NCBI GenBank assembly: GCA_024225395.1
Contig: JAAEMR010000010.1
Location: 62,001 to 126,000 of the forward strand
Length of the DNA stretch: 64,000 bases
From: Gammaproteobacteria bacterium
GTDB lineage: Bacteria; Pseudomonadota; Gammaproteobacteria; GCA-001735895
Direction of reading: 5' to 3'
This document shows positions 55,525 to 64,000 of the stretch, in pieces. Position numbers and translations under genes: made by a program. The first letter of the stretch is position 1. Every line of letters starts with the position of its first letter. A model generated the notes under the pieces. That model had not been told where the DNA came from. It did not search any database and saw only the letters and a program-made list of their open reading frames with translations.

Positions 55525-56152
55525 ATATTTTATGGTGAAGGGTGTTACACAGATATTAATCGGATTATAACTGAAAATTAGTCATTATCAGGGGCTAAAG
55601 TGGATGAATTTTATGTGTCGTGAAGTACTGTTTAGTACTATGGAATATTATCAGTTGCTAATTGAGACTTGCGTCACATAGTTAAAGTAAAATCTTATAA
55701 AGTGTGGCGAAATTCATGTTCCTTTTAGGCTTAATCCTGTTATCCACAAAAACTGTGGATAAGTCTGTGGGTAACAAGTTAATGGAGCTCTCCAGCACAT
55801 GTAAATAAAGGCTTTATGTTAAAATAGTCATTTTTTAACCAGTTTGAAATTATCTTTAAAAATCATGTGCTTATGCGTATTTATAAAAAAAATAAAATTT
55901 TTCTCTATTTTTCTATTGACAAATATTTAGATATTTTTTAGCTGTGTATAAAAACAACTGGTTTTGATTGAATTTCACTTAAATCAGTGTTTAGTGACAT
56001 TATTCCTGATTTTCATTGCGCAGAAATTTCTCTTCGTTATTAATAAAAGAATAAATTACTTAATCGGCTTATTTATATATTTTTTTATTAACGTTGTCCC
56101 CATAATTTACTGGAAAAAGCTGAGTTGATTTTATGAAGTATAGAAACAGCTC
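55525..56152. other. AT-rich gene-free region with DnaA-box cluster
   Basis: No gene is seen. It contains three DnaA boxes at 55740-55774, an isolated fourth at 55943-55951, and between them a very AT-rich stretch (about 55850-55940). No GATC clusters were seen. Confidence 0.6.
55740..55774. promoter_or_regulatory. Three DnaA boxes in 35 bases
   Basis: TTATCCACA at 55740-55748, TGTGGATAA (the reverse complement of the same box) at 55754-55762 and TGTGGGTAA (TTACCCACA on the other strand) at 55766-55774. A fourth match, TGTGTATAA (TTATACACA), is at 55943-55951. Confidence 0.8.
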
Positions 56153-57349
56153 TTAAAAATGGATTTTGGGTTCAATTACTAACTTCTGACTGGTGTCTAC
56201 ATCCAGGAAAAGAGCTTGTAAATCATTGTGGAACTGTAACCCCAGTGATGTGGGTTGTAACCAGTTTTTAGAGTCAGTCAACAGTTTCAGTTTAACCGCT
56301 TGCTGAATGGCCGGATTCAATAGCTGACTGGAAAGCCCGCTGCGCTGTGTGAACAGTGTTTTATCGAACCCGTTCACTAAACGTAAGGCATTTAACATAA
56401 ATTCAAAAACCAGGTCTTGCTCATCCAGTTCCCGTTCTTCACTGATTTTCTCAAAACCCTGATGTTGCATATAAGTTTCGGGATGGCGTGTACGAGTCCG
56501 CCTGATAACCCGGCCTTCTGCCGGAAGGGTTATTTTTTCGTGAGCACCTGCACCTATTCCAAGATAATCTCCAAAACACCAGTAATTAACATTGTGCTGA
56601 CTTTGCCTGTCTTTTGTTGCATAGGCTGAAATTTCATATTGCTCAAAGCCTGCTGATGCCAGGCTTTGTTGTGCTTTGTGTAACATATCCCAGCTAAGAT
56701 CATCGTCGGGTAGTCTATCGGGTGTCCGGCTGTGGAACAGGGTGTTGGGCTCTATAGTCAGCTGATAAAGTGAAATATGTTCCGGCCGACATTCTATGGC
56801 CCGTGATAAATCTGCATGGAGCTGTTGCAGGGTCTGACCGGGCAGGGCATACATCAGATCGAGGTTTATGTTTTCAAAACCAGCCTGCCGTGCCTTGTTA
56901 AAGGCTGCTATAGACTGTGAACCATTATGGATGCGGCCTATGGCTTGCAGGCTGGCATCATCGAAGCTTTGTACGCCAATGGATAAACGATTGATACCGG
57001 CTTCCCTGTAACCTCTGAATCGGGATTCGTCAGCGCTGCCCGGATTGGCCTCCATGGTGATTTCTATGCCGGGATTAAAATTCAGTAACGAGCGCAGACC
57101 GGATAGTAATTGCTGGATAGCCTCGGTTGAAAATAATGAAGGCGTTCCTCCGCCAATAAATATGCTGACGATTTGTCTGCCCCAGATTAGTGGTAAATCC
57201 TGCTGTAGGTCCTCAATCAAAGATTTGATATAAGCCTGTTCATCAAAACCATCCGCCTGATGCGAGTTGAAATCACAGTAAGGACATTTCCTTTCGCACC
57301 AGGGCAGGTGGACGTACAGGCTTAATGGAGGGTTGTCAGTGAAAACCAA
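56153..57349 (-). CDS. hemW: HemW-type radical SAM protein (heme chaperone)
   Basis: A 398-residue radical SAM protein. The cluster ligands are Cys18, Cys22 and Cys25 in CERKCPYCDFNSH. Further features are IFIGGGTPSLFS, EANPGSADESRFRGYREAGINRLSIGVQSF, NLDLMYALPGQT and YQLTIEPNT. It lacks the extra N-terminal Cys and other hallmarks of HemN, so it is the heme-trafficking HemW rather than coproporphyrinogen dehydrogenase. It follows rdgB by 4 bases. Confidence 0.95.
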   Translation of the reverse strand: MVFTDNPPLSLYVHLPWCERKCPYCDFNSHQADGFDEQAYIKSLIEDLQQDLPLIWGRQIVSIFIGGGTPSLFSTEAIQQLLSGLRSLLNFNPGIEITMEANPGSADESRFRGYREAGINRLSIGVQSFDDASLQAIGRIHNGSQSIAAFNKARQAGFENINLDLMYALPGQTLQQLHADLSRAIECRPEHISLYQLTIEPNTLFHSRTPDRLPDDDLSWDMLHKAQQSLASAGFEQYEISAYATKDRQSQHNVNYWCFGDYLGIGAGAHEKITLPAEGRVIRRTRTRHPETYMQHQGFEKISEERELDEQDLVFEFMLNALRLVNGFDKTLFTQRSGLSSQLLNPAIQQAVKLKLLTDSKNWLQPTSLGLQFHNDLQALFLDVDTSQKLVIEPKIHF

Positions 57350-57353
57350 GGGT

Positions 57354-57944
57354 TTACTGACCCAGTTTTTCGACTAACTCTCGAAGTGCCTGTCCCCGAT
57401 GGCTGAGAGAGTTTTTTACCTCGGCAGGTAGTTCGGCACTGGTGCAGCCATGAGTGGGTACAAAAAAATAAGGGTCATATCCAAAACCACCTTCACCTAT
57501 CGGGTCCAGCACAATGCGACCCTCCCAGCTGCCTTCGCAAATAATCGGGGACGGGTCTTTGGCGTGTTTCATGAAAACAATAACGGCGCGATAACGCGCG
57601 GTTCTTAACTCTTCAGGAACGTCACGTAGTTTTTCTACCAGCAAGGCATTATTTTTATCATCGGTTGCATCAGGGGCAGAAAAGCGTGCGCTATAAACGC
57701 CGGGTGCTCCATCTAGTGCATCTACTTCGATGCCTGAGTCATCAGCGACGGCTGCAAGCCCGGTAATTTCAGCGGCATGACGAGCCTTGATAATTGCGTT
57801 TTCGACAAAGGTAGTACCTGTCTCCGGTACATCAGGAACATTAAATTCGGCTTGCGTATGCACGTCGTAATCGAGTGGTTTGAGCAATGCTGATAACTCG
57901 CGTAATTTGCCTTTGTTTCCTGAAGCTATGACCAGTTTTTGCAT
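57354..57944 (-). CDS. rdgB: RdgB/Ham1 non-canonical purine NTP pyrophosphatase
   Basis: A 196-residue enzyme removing ITP, XTP and dITP. Start at the ATG at 57944, which has GGGGAG upstream and gives the expected MQKLVIASGNKGKLRE; an earlier ATG is inside rph. Signatures are DDSGIEVDALDGAPGVYSARF, GFGYDPYFFVP and LSHRGQALREL. It lies 4 bases after rph. Confidence 0.96.
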   Translation of the reverse strand: MQKLVIASGNKGKLRELSALLKPLDYDVHTQAEFNVPDVPETGTTFVENAIIKARHAAEITGLAAVADDSGIEVDALDGAPGVYSARFSAPDATDDKNNALLVEKLRDVPEELRTARYRAVIVFMKHAKDPSPIICEGSWEGRIVLDPIGEGGFGYDPYFFVPTHGCTSAELPAEVKNSLSHRGQALRELVEKLGQ

Positions 57945-57948
57945 GCGG

Positions 57949-58656
57949 TTACTCTCCCCGTTGAAGTTCAAATATTTCGTTGATGCCTTTACTGGCCAGT
58001 GCCAGCATGTCGCTCAGGTTGTCCTGACTAAAAGCTGCGCCTTCAGCCGTTCCCTGAATTTCGATGAATCCACCGTTACTGTCCATCACCACATTCATGT
58101 CTGTTTCAGCGCTACAGTCTTCCGGGTAATCCAGATCGAGTACCGCATGGCCTTCATAAACACCGACAGAAATTGCAGCAACCTGACATTTAATCGGGTT
58201 CTCTTTTAAGCTGTCATTATCCAGTAATGTTTGAATTGCATCAGATAAGGCAACAAATGCTCCGGAAATTGATGCTGTTCGTGTTCCACCATCGGCCTGA
58301 ATGACATCGCAATCGATAGTGATGGTACGTTCACCGAGTAATTTAGTATCCACACAGGCGCGTAATGAACGTCCAATCAATCGTTGTATCTCCATGGTAC
58401 GCCCCCCCTGTTTACCTGAACTGGCTTCACGACGCATACGACTTGATGTTGAACGTGGCAACATGCCGTACTCAGCGGTTACCCAGCCACAGTTCTGACC
58501 TCTGAGAAAACCCGGAACACGTTCTTCAATGGATGCATTGCACAATACTTTGGTGTTTCCGCATTCGATTAACACAGAACCTTCTGCGTGCATGGTGTAA
58601 TTGCGGGTAATCCTGGTATCTCTAAGCTGATCTAAATCTCTACCGCTGGGTCTCAT
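57949..58656 (-). CDS. rph: Ribonuclease PH
   Basis: A 235-residue phosphorolytic exoribonuclease that trims tRNA 3' ends. [12 protein letters not shown] at the start, [31 protein letters not shown] and [23 protein letters not shown] are standard. First gene of the rph-rdgB-hemW operon. Confidence 0.97.
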   Translation of the reverse strand: MRPSGRDLDQLRDTRITRNYTMHAEGSVLIECGNTKVLCNASIEERVPGFLRGQNCGWVTAEYGMLPRSTSSRMRREASSGKQGGRTMEIQRLIGRSLRACVDTKLLGERTITIDCDVIQADGGTRTASISGAFVALSDAIQTLLDNDSLKENPIKCQVAAISVGVYEGHAVLDLDYPEDCSAETDMNVVMDSNGGFIEIQGTAEGAAFSQDNLSDMLALASKGINEIFELQRGE

Positions 58657-58779
58657 GGTTAGCTCCTGAAAAATGCGCGTGATTATAGCGCTTTTTTAAA
58701 TAAATTATTTTGATTTTCTATAGATGTGATCCTGGCATTAATTGGGTAGAATGTAGACATTAAACCAAGGAAAAAAAAT

Positions 58780-59658
58780 ATGTTAAAAAGTATGACGGCT
58801 TTTTCCCGTGAACAGCAAAGTAACAGTAGCGGCGACATCATCTGGGAAATTAAATCTGTAAATCATCGTTATCTTGAGCCAGGTTTTAAATTACCCGATG
58901 ATTTTAAAATATTGGAGCCAGATATAAGGCAGCAACTTGGGCAATACTTGAAGCGTGGAAAGCTGGACATCAGCTTGCGTTATAAACTGAATAAAAAAAC
59001 GCAGACTTCCATCCAGTTAAATGCTGACCTGGTTAAAAATTTACGTAAGGTAGAACAGCAGGTTTTGACCATCGTTCACGAAGGACATAGCTTGTCGGTA
59101 GCCGATATTTTACGCTGGCCGGGCGTGGTGGATGAAATGGATAAAGATTTCAAACCGTTGCAGGAGCTGGCTCTGAATAGCTTGAATGCCGCTCTGCAGC
59201 AACTGGTTGATAACAGGGAACGGGAAGGTAAAGCACTGTATGAAATGATAGCGACTCGTTGTCAGCAGGTGACAGAAATTGTTAAGCAACTCCAGCAAAG
59301 GCGTCCTCAGGTAGTCGAAGGTATGCGCAAAAAATGGTCTGCTCAACTGGATGACAAGCTGGCTAACTGGACTGAGTCTGCAGACTCTGGTCGACTTGAG
59401 CAGGAACTGGTTATGTTAGCGCAGAAGTTAGATGTTGAAGAAGAGCTGGATCGATTAATAGCGCATGTCGCAGAAGTTGAACAGGTACTTGACCGGGATG
59501 AAGCCGTAGGACGCAGACTCGATTTTTTAATGCAGGAGCTCAATCGTGAAGCCAATACCCTGTCTTCTAAATCTCAGGATACTGAAACCACGCGTTTAGC
59601 GGTAGATCTGAAGGTATTAATCGAACAGATGCGGGAGCAGGTGCAGAATATAGAGTAA
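58780..59658 (+). CDS. yicC: YicC-family endoribonuclease
   Basis: A 292-residue protein starting MLKSMTAFSREQ, with the YicC N-terminal domain WEIKSVNHRYLEPGFKLPDDF, and the DUF1732 C-terminal domain ADSGRLEQELVMLAQKLDVEEELDRL, AVGRRLDFLMQELNREANTLSSKSQD. YicC is an endoribonuclease linked to small-RNA turnover in E. coli. It is divergent from rph, the usual context. Confidence 0.96.
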   Translation: MLKSMTAFSREQQSNSSGDIIWEIKSVNHRYLEPGFKLPDDFKILEPDIRQQLGQYLKRGKLDISLRYKLNKKTQTSIQLNADLVKNLRKVEQQVLTIVHEGHSLSVADILRWPGVVDEMDKDFKPLQELALNSLNAALQQLVDNREREGKALYEMIATRCQQVTEIVKQLQQRRPQVVEGMRKKWSAQLDDKLANWTESADSGRLEQELVMLAQKLDVEEELDRLIAHVAEVEQVLDRDEAVGRRLDFLMQELNREANTLSSKSQDTETTRLAVDLKVLIEQMREQVQNIE

Positions 59659-59721
59659 CTTCGAAAATTTATTGGAACCGGTTAGTCTTTAACCCGGCTA
59701 ATTCCTTTATCGGTAAAATAA

Positions 59722-62259
59722 TTACATTGTTTCGCAGTTTGAAGGTAAGTAATTTTTAACTAAATTACTGCTGCATATCCATCGTAAATTGTAGGCATTT
59801 TCTGAACTGGGTAATGTAGGAGATAATTTTAACGATTTATCCTCCCCAAACATGTCGGTTAACTCAATTAAAATGCTGCCATCGTACTCAATGCTGATGT
59901 CTGATACAGTTTTACTACCGCTGTAGTCGGATAAACCTATTTCACTAAGGCTTTCTGGCCACTTTCCATAACTATGATAATACTCTGTAACCATCATTTT
60001 GATGGGTGTTATTTCAACAAAAGTTTGCCCGAGATGAGCCTTTAAAATGTAAGGGTTAGCGGTGCTTTTTGTATCTTCTTTGTTATCTGTTGATGACGAA
60101 AAAAGTTTAGAAAAGAAACTCTCCTCCACCTTCTCCTGTAACATTATTTCATCAATAAAACGTGGGTCAGCGAAAAGCACAGATGTTGCATTCTCTATAG
60201 CCTGACCCATTATTATTTTCGGCTTGGCATTTAATAGCCAGCTATCTGAAATACCTTGAGACAGTTTTTCATATAAAATCTGCTGATTTGAATTACCGAT
60301 CAACTGCCATTTTATTTTTATGCTAACGCGATGTCTTTTAAACGAATTAGTGGATATTTTTCTTTTTCCGCCAAATTCAAAGTCTGACTTTATTGCAGGA
60401 GCACAGGAGTCAAACCGGAGTGCCATAATTTCACTGTGCAAGCTATAAGCACCTGTCTTTCTCTTGTTTTTTAACAGATTGTATTGATCCGAACGTTTGT
60501 GCCTGTAATCCAGACTTTTTAGAATTTTGGAAGCGCTGCCCGCTAACTCCGCGGCTGTAGGATAAAAAGCCGGGTATTCATTTAATGCTTCGGGCCAGCT
60601 TTTTGACTTGATCGTAGAGCAGTTTTCTCCAACAGCATAATAACCCCGGTGTTTAGCTGCTGGTAAATCATTCCAGGTTGTGTTGTTTGTTACTAATAAA
60701 ATCTGTTTTACTTCGCCCTTTTCGGGCCGGGCTATAGCTGAACCGGGTTTTAGTTTATTCAAAGGAAACGAATTCATCGCTTCCGTTTTTCTGGTTTTTT
60801 TAGATATTTTTTTGATGAAATGAGCATCAGATAGCAGCTGCCTGGAGGCATTTGTGATTGCTTTTTGCATCACCGCTGAACCTTTTGAATCAACCAGCAG
60901 GCTTCCCGCGATACCTTCTGTTCTGGTCTGGTACAGTAAAACGCGGTTTCGATCAGTTTTTAGCGACCACTTAACGGTAATCTTCAGCTGTTTTCGACTT
61001 AGCTTGTTCTTCTTAATGTCATTCAGGGTCTTATATTTTGCTGTCGCTGACAGTGACGGAGCACAGATGTTGTAATTTATGCCGACTACCTCGGCGAATA
61101 ATGTATAGCCATCACTGTTTTCTATTTCGGATAGTGCATTTTCAGTATTTCTCTGTATCGAATAACCAGCAGACGAAATAGCTTTAACTACACTACCTGT
61201 GGATTCTGCATTGTTAGCAAAAAACCATTTTTGATTATTTACCGCATCTAGTAATTTCATTGGCTTGTTGGCGGAACACTTTTCACCAAACAGGAACATA
61301 CCCACCGTATCTTCGTTTCCCAACCGTCGTGTCCAAACATTTTCATCAACCGTTAAAAACAGTCGATGAGGTTCAGTTTTTCCTGAAAATTTTATTGGCT
61401 GAGCATTAGTTGATTTATGTGTGACTATGCCTCCGTTATCTTCCTCTACCATAACTTTATGGATAAATTTTTTATCGGAATACAACTTTAAAGTAGCCGA
61501 TTCAACGGCATTGGCTAAGGCTATCGATGGGGGATTTTCACTCTGCCAGCCACTAAAGCTACCGTCGGTGGTTTTTTCATAGATCACATCCTGATCTCGA
61601 TTAGATTTTAGTTGCCAGTGAACTTTTAATTTAATGCGATGTTTTTTAAATTGATAGGCTGATATGTTGTTAACCGGTTTGAGACGGTCTCTTTTTGAAA
61701 TATGTGGCGCACAGGTATTAAAACTTAAACTGATAATTTCTGAGTGAAGACTTAATCCACCTGAATGCTTTAATTTCCTCAATAAATCATATTTTGATGA
61801 ACGATCTGACTCATAGTCCAGGCTGTTAATCACTTTCATCATTCGGCGGCTAAGTTCTGACTCCCTGGGGAAAAAGTCCTTGTGATTAATGTAAACATCG
61901 GGGACTTTCATTGCGCCTCTTGATGAACAACCTTTCCCTGCATAGTAAGCGCCAATTTTTTTATTTTTACTGGATGCAGATTGTTTTTTCCAGCTGTAAC
62001 GAGTGTCCAGTAAAAATACTTTCCGGGCAGTCTGGTCATAAGGTTTTAATATCGCCTTACTGGCACTTTGCTCGACAACAACTTGAGTAACCGACTTTGT
62101 TAGCGGAACCAGTTTTGTTTTAGACTTATCCGTTGGTTGTTTATCCGAATAATGGACTTTCCCATTTTTATCCACCCATTTAAAAAGTTCGGCTGGTGAG
62201 CTGGTTATAGTTAAATTTAGAGCCAGGAACAGTATTAAGCTTAAGTAATTTGTTTTCAT
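59722..62259 (-). CDS. 845-residue secreted protein: DUF4124, three repeat modules, pilin-like C-terminus
   Basis: A signal peptide (residues 1-23) is followed by a DUF4124 domain (about 22-55, LFKWVDKNGKVHYSDKQP). Three related modules of about 190 residues follow at 79-270, 298-485 and 518-706. Each begins with a strand such as VFLLDTRYSW, RLFLTVDENVW or QILLVTNNTTW, and contains two cysteines at matched places (Cys111/183, Cys328/399, Cys547/619). The second cysteine sits in FNTCAP, YNICAP or FDSCAP. Each module ends FIHKVM, FIKKI or FIDEIM. Module 2 is most diverged. The last 100 residues (744-845) resemble the globular end of a type IV pilin: TEYYHSYGKWPES...SDISIEYDGSILIEL...LSPTL...WICSSN...YLPSNC, with a Cys829-Cys842 loop. 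No hydrophobic pilin helix is present. Single gene, function unknown. Confidence 0.85.
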   Translation of the reverse strand: MKTNYLSLILFLALNLTITSSPAELFKWVDKNGKVHYSDKQPTDKSKTKLVPLTKSVTQVVVEQSASKAILKPYDQTARKVFLLDTRYSWKKQSASSKNKKIGAYYAGKGCSSRGAMKVPDVYINHKDFFPRESELSRRMMKVINSLDYESDRSSKYDLLRKLKHSGGLSLHSEIISLSFNTCAPHISKRDRLKPVNNISAYQFKKHRIKLKVHWQLKSNRDQDVIYEKTTDGSFSGWQSENPPSIALANAVESATLKLYSDKKFIHKVMVEEDNGGIVTHKSTNAQPIKFSGKTEPHRLFLTVDENVWTRRLGNEDTVGMFLFGEKCSANKPMKLLDAVNNQKWFFANNAESTGSVVKAISSAGYSIQRNTENALSEIENSDGYTLFAEVVGINYNICAPSLSATAKYKTLNDIKKNKLSRKQLKITVKWSLKTDRNRVLLYQTRTEGIAGSLLVDSKGSAVMQKAITNASRQLLSDAHFIKKISKKTRKTEAMNSFPLNKLKPGSAIARPEKGEVKQILLVTNNTTWNDLPAAKHRGYYAVGENCSTIKSKSWPEALNEYPAFYPTAAELAGSASKILKSLDYRHKRSDQYNLLKNKRKTGAYSLHSEIMALRFDSCAPAIKSDFEFGGKRKISTNSFKRHRVSIKIKWQLIGNSNQQILYEKLSQGISDSWLLNAKPKIIMGQAIENATSVLFADPRFIDEIMLQEKVEESFFSKLFSSSTDNKEDTKSTANPYILKAHLGQTFVEITPIKMMVTEYYHSYGKWPESLSEIGLSDYSGSKTVSDISIEYDGSILIELTDMFGEDKSLKLSPTLPSSENAYNLRWICSSNLVKNYLPSNCETM

Positions 62260-62304
62260 TAACCTTGAAGGTAAGCCTTATAACTCGCAGGTTTTACTGC
62301 ATTT

Positions 62305-62568
62305 TTAAGATAGATTAAAATCAGTATAGTTTATTTTTACCAGATGTCTGTTCATATCCTGACTGCAATACAATACAATATAGGCCTGGTCTTGCAGTAT
62401 TAAGAAATCATCTTTGTTGAATCTGGTGTGTTTTTTAATAAACAGAAAAGTAACAGGTGCCTGGTATTGCAAACCTGAGAAAGTTATATTTAGCTCTTCA
62501 ATTGAACCCTTTAAGCCAAAAATTAGTGATAGCAGATTTGATGGCAGATTATTAAAAAACCCAGCCAT
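62305..62568 (-). CDS. Small hypothetical protein, 87 residues
   Basis: An 87-residue protein, MAGFFNNLPSNLLSLIFGLKG..., predicted beta-rich after residue 25 with ITFSGLQYQAPVTFLFIKKHTRF and AYIVLYCSQDMN. Its first two bases overlap the start codon of the divergent GGDEF gene. No ribosome binding site is obvious and no family is recognised. Same orientation as the triple-repeat gene, 45 bases upstream of its start. Confidence 0.5.
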   Translation of the reverse strand: MAGFFNNLPSNLLSLIFGLKGSIEELNITFSGLQYQAPVTFLFIKKHTRFNKDDFLILQDQAYIVLYCSQDMNRHLVKINYTDFNLS

Positions 62569-64000
62569 GAAAATAAAAATTCAGCATTATACGTTATCAA
62601 TTTTTATGCTGATGAGCTTTTCTGCAGTTTTACTGTGGAGCCTTTCATTACACTTTCTCAATGAATCGTTAGTACAGGAAAAGACCCGCTTATACCGCAA
62701 TAACTGGCAAACACAGCTGGATCAATTGCAGTTGGCCCAGAAACTCTGGTTACAGCAACGCTTTCATGAAGTGGAGATATGGGTTCAGAAAAATACAGAT
62801 TCCCAGCAACGCCGTCATTTTATTAATCAGTATTACCAGCATTACCCGAGGCTAGAGTTTATTCGGGTTGTTCAACCTGGAGTCAATGTTGGTGAGCCAG
62901 TTAGTGATATTCCAGATTGTCTGATTTTACCGGATACACAGCCTGATGCAGAAACTCCCCCGATTAAAATCTGCTTGTTCAATGAGCAGCTAATGATGGC
63001 CCTGACTGCTGACATTGGCACGTCAAATCCACAGAAACTGCTTATACTGATGAAGTATTTCAGCTTTGTAGATGATTTTGAGAAGCTAACGGGGCGTCAT
63101 TTTTATCAGGAACCTGGAACTGCTGTTAGCCCTGAATTTATTGAAACCAAAGTTCTGAGTGAGCAGTACCAAGCTATTTTTGAGATTAACCAGGACGCAT
63201 TGAGTGTTGGCAGACTCACGCTTTCTATACCCGTAGAAAGCTTTTTATCAATCTGGATGCTGCAGGCTCGCTGGGTTATCCCACTATGGTTACTGCTTAG
63301 TCTGGTTGTCTATTTAAGCTTGTATCGAGCATTGATTCAACCGCTGCTGACTATCACGCAACGAATGAAAAAAATGGTGCTGACAAGACGCCCCGGTAAT
63401 TCTTATGACCGGCAATTTTTAACCCCTGGTCTGGTGCTTCTGCATAAATATTTTATGTATTTAACTTACCTGACTAAACATGATCACCTAACTGGCCTGA
63501 ATAACCGGGCGATTTTTGATGAGCGACTGCAACAGGCGGTTATGGAAGGTAAAAGATCCGGGCGAAAATATGCACTGGTACTGGTTGATATCAATCACTT
63601 CTATAAAGTGAATAAAGAATTCGGGAATTACGTGGGTGATGGATTATTAAAGCAGCTGGCTAAGAGGTTAAGTAATGACCTGCGGGAATCTGATAGCCTG
63701 GCTCGACTGGAAAAAGATAATTTTGCCTTGCTGCTGGAATTTAGAGATGAAGAGGTTGTGACATCACTGGTGGAAAAGCTGCATCAATCACTGTCTAAAA
63801 CCTACACCGTTTATGGACGAAAGATCAATATTGGTGTCAGTATCGGCGTGGCTATCTACCCGGATCATGCGCTGGATATGGAAGAACTCGAACTTAAAGG
63901 AAATGAAGCCTTATTAAAGGCTCATCGGGGAGATTGGCCCGTAGTATTTATCCAGCAATCGAGTGTGCAGACAGACTATTCAGGTTTGAGTTTGATACAG
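62567..64000 (+). CDS. Membrane GGDEF protein with degenerate active site, cut by the window end
   Basis: Open from the ATG at 62567 to the right edge (478 codons). A helix at residues 8-30 and another near 232-252 enclose a periplasmic domain of about 200 residues. A GGDEF domain starts near 308 (HDHLTGLNNRAIFDERL). The motif that should read GGDEF is EKDNF at 382-386, so cyclase activity is very unlikely. The allosteric c-di-GMP site RxxD is intact as RESD at 373-376. The end of the visible part (GVSIGVAIYPDHALDMEELELKGNEALLKAH) is the normal GGDEF C-terminus. An EAL domain may follow outside the window. Confidence 0.88.
   Translation, partial: MKIKIQHYTLSIFMLMSFSAVLLWSLSLHFLNESLVQEKTRLYRNNWQTQLDQLQLAQKLWLQQRFHEVEIWVQKNTDSQQRRHFINQYYQHYPRLEFIRVVQPGVNVGEPVSDIPDCLILPDTQPDAETPPIKICLFNEQLMMALTADIGTSNPQKLLILMKYFSFVDDFEKLTGRHFYQEPGTAVSPEFIETKVLSEQYQAIFEINQDALSVGRLTLSIPVESFLSIWMLQARWVIPLWLLLSLVVYLSLYRALIQPLLTITQRMKKMVLTRRPGNSYDRQFLTPGLVLLHKYFMYLTYLTKHDHLTGLNNRAIFDERLQQAVMEGKRSGRKYALVLVDINHFYKVNKEFGNYVGDGLLKQLAKRLSNDLRESDSLARLEKDNFALLLEFRDEEVVTSLVEKLHQSLSKTYTVYGRKINIGVSIGVAIYPDHALDMEELELKGNEALLKAHRGDWPVVFIQQSSVQTDYSGLSLIQ

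Overview
The window reads as a stretch of chromosome from a moderately AT-rich gammaproteobacterium, probably a sulfur oxidiser. The gammaproteobacterial assignment rests on familiar gene orders and family versions: rplU-rpmA followed at a distance by obgE-proB, hemW-rdgB-rph-yicC, bioB-bioF, tdh-kbl, aroE next to hemB, and znuA divergent from znuCB. The sulfur lifestyle is an inference from three genes: a stand-alone ATP sulfurylase (sat, no cysDN or APS kinase nearby), a secreted Gly/Asn/Tyr-rich protein resembling sulfur globule envelope proteins, and a two-domain rhodanese. No rRNA, tRNA or CRISPR array was found.

Layout. 1-7.5 kb: the tail of an outer-membrane barrel protein, small secreted or lipid-anchored proteins, a GarR/GlxR-type reductase and a two-gene ABC-2 exporter. 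7.5-11.8 kb: an accessory patch. It starts with a decayed integron attC site carrying the 5' part of a group IIC-attC intron, then a more GC-rich three-gene signalling operon (hybrid histidine kinase, receiver-PAS protein, ArsR-type regulator). 11.9-20 kb: a CPA2 antiporter, a cytochrome b561-type protein, the sulfur-globule-like protein, folD and a large DUF349 protein. 20-26.4 kb: small proteins, a 5'-3' exonuclease, rluE, a fructosamine-kinase-like protein, a rhodanese and a VanZ-like protein. 26.4-32 kb: ispB, sat, the zinc importer with a likely Zur operator, rplU-rpmA. 32.4-39.4 kb: a six-gene MoxR/DUF58/DUF4381/Bat operon. 39.5-41.9 kb: a MITE-like palindrome, obgE, proB. 42-53 kb: housekeeping genes for RNA binding, biotin, threonine breakdown, shikimate and heme. 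53-55.5 kb: a broken M14 peptidase gene, maeB, rpmE2 with a structured leader. 55.5-56.2 kb: an AT-rich gene-free stretch with four DnaA-box matches. 56.2-64 kb: hemW, rdgB, rph, yicC, an unusual 845-residue triple-repeat protein ending in a pilin-like domain, and a membrane GGDEF protein with a destroyed catalytic motif, cut by the right edge.

The best candidates for something undescribed are the triple-repeat/pilin-like fusion protein (59722-62259), the attC/group II intron relic beside the three-gene signalling operon (7640-11748), and the near-full-length palindromic element just upstream of obgE (39505-39672). Several repeat families (CACCACGAAG-type repeats, tandem 54-bp repeats next to terminators) occupy intergenic space.
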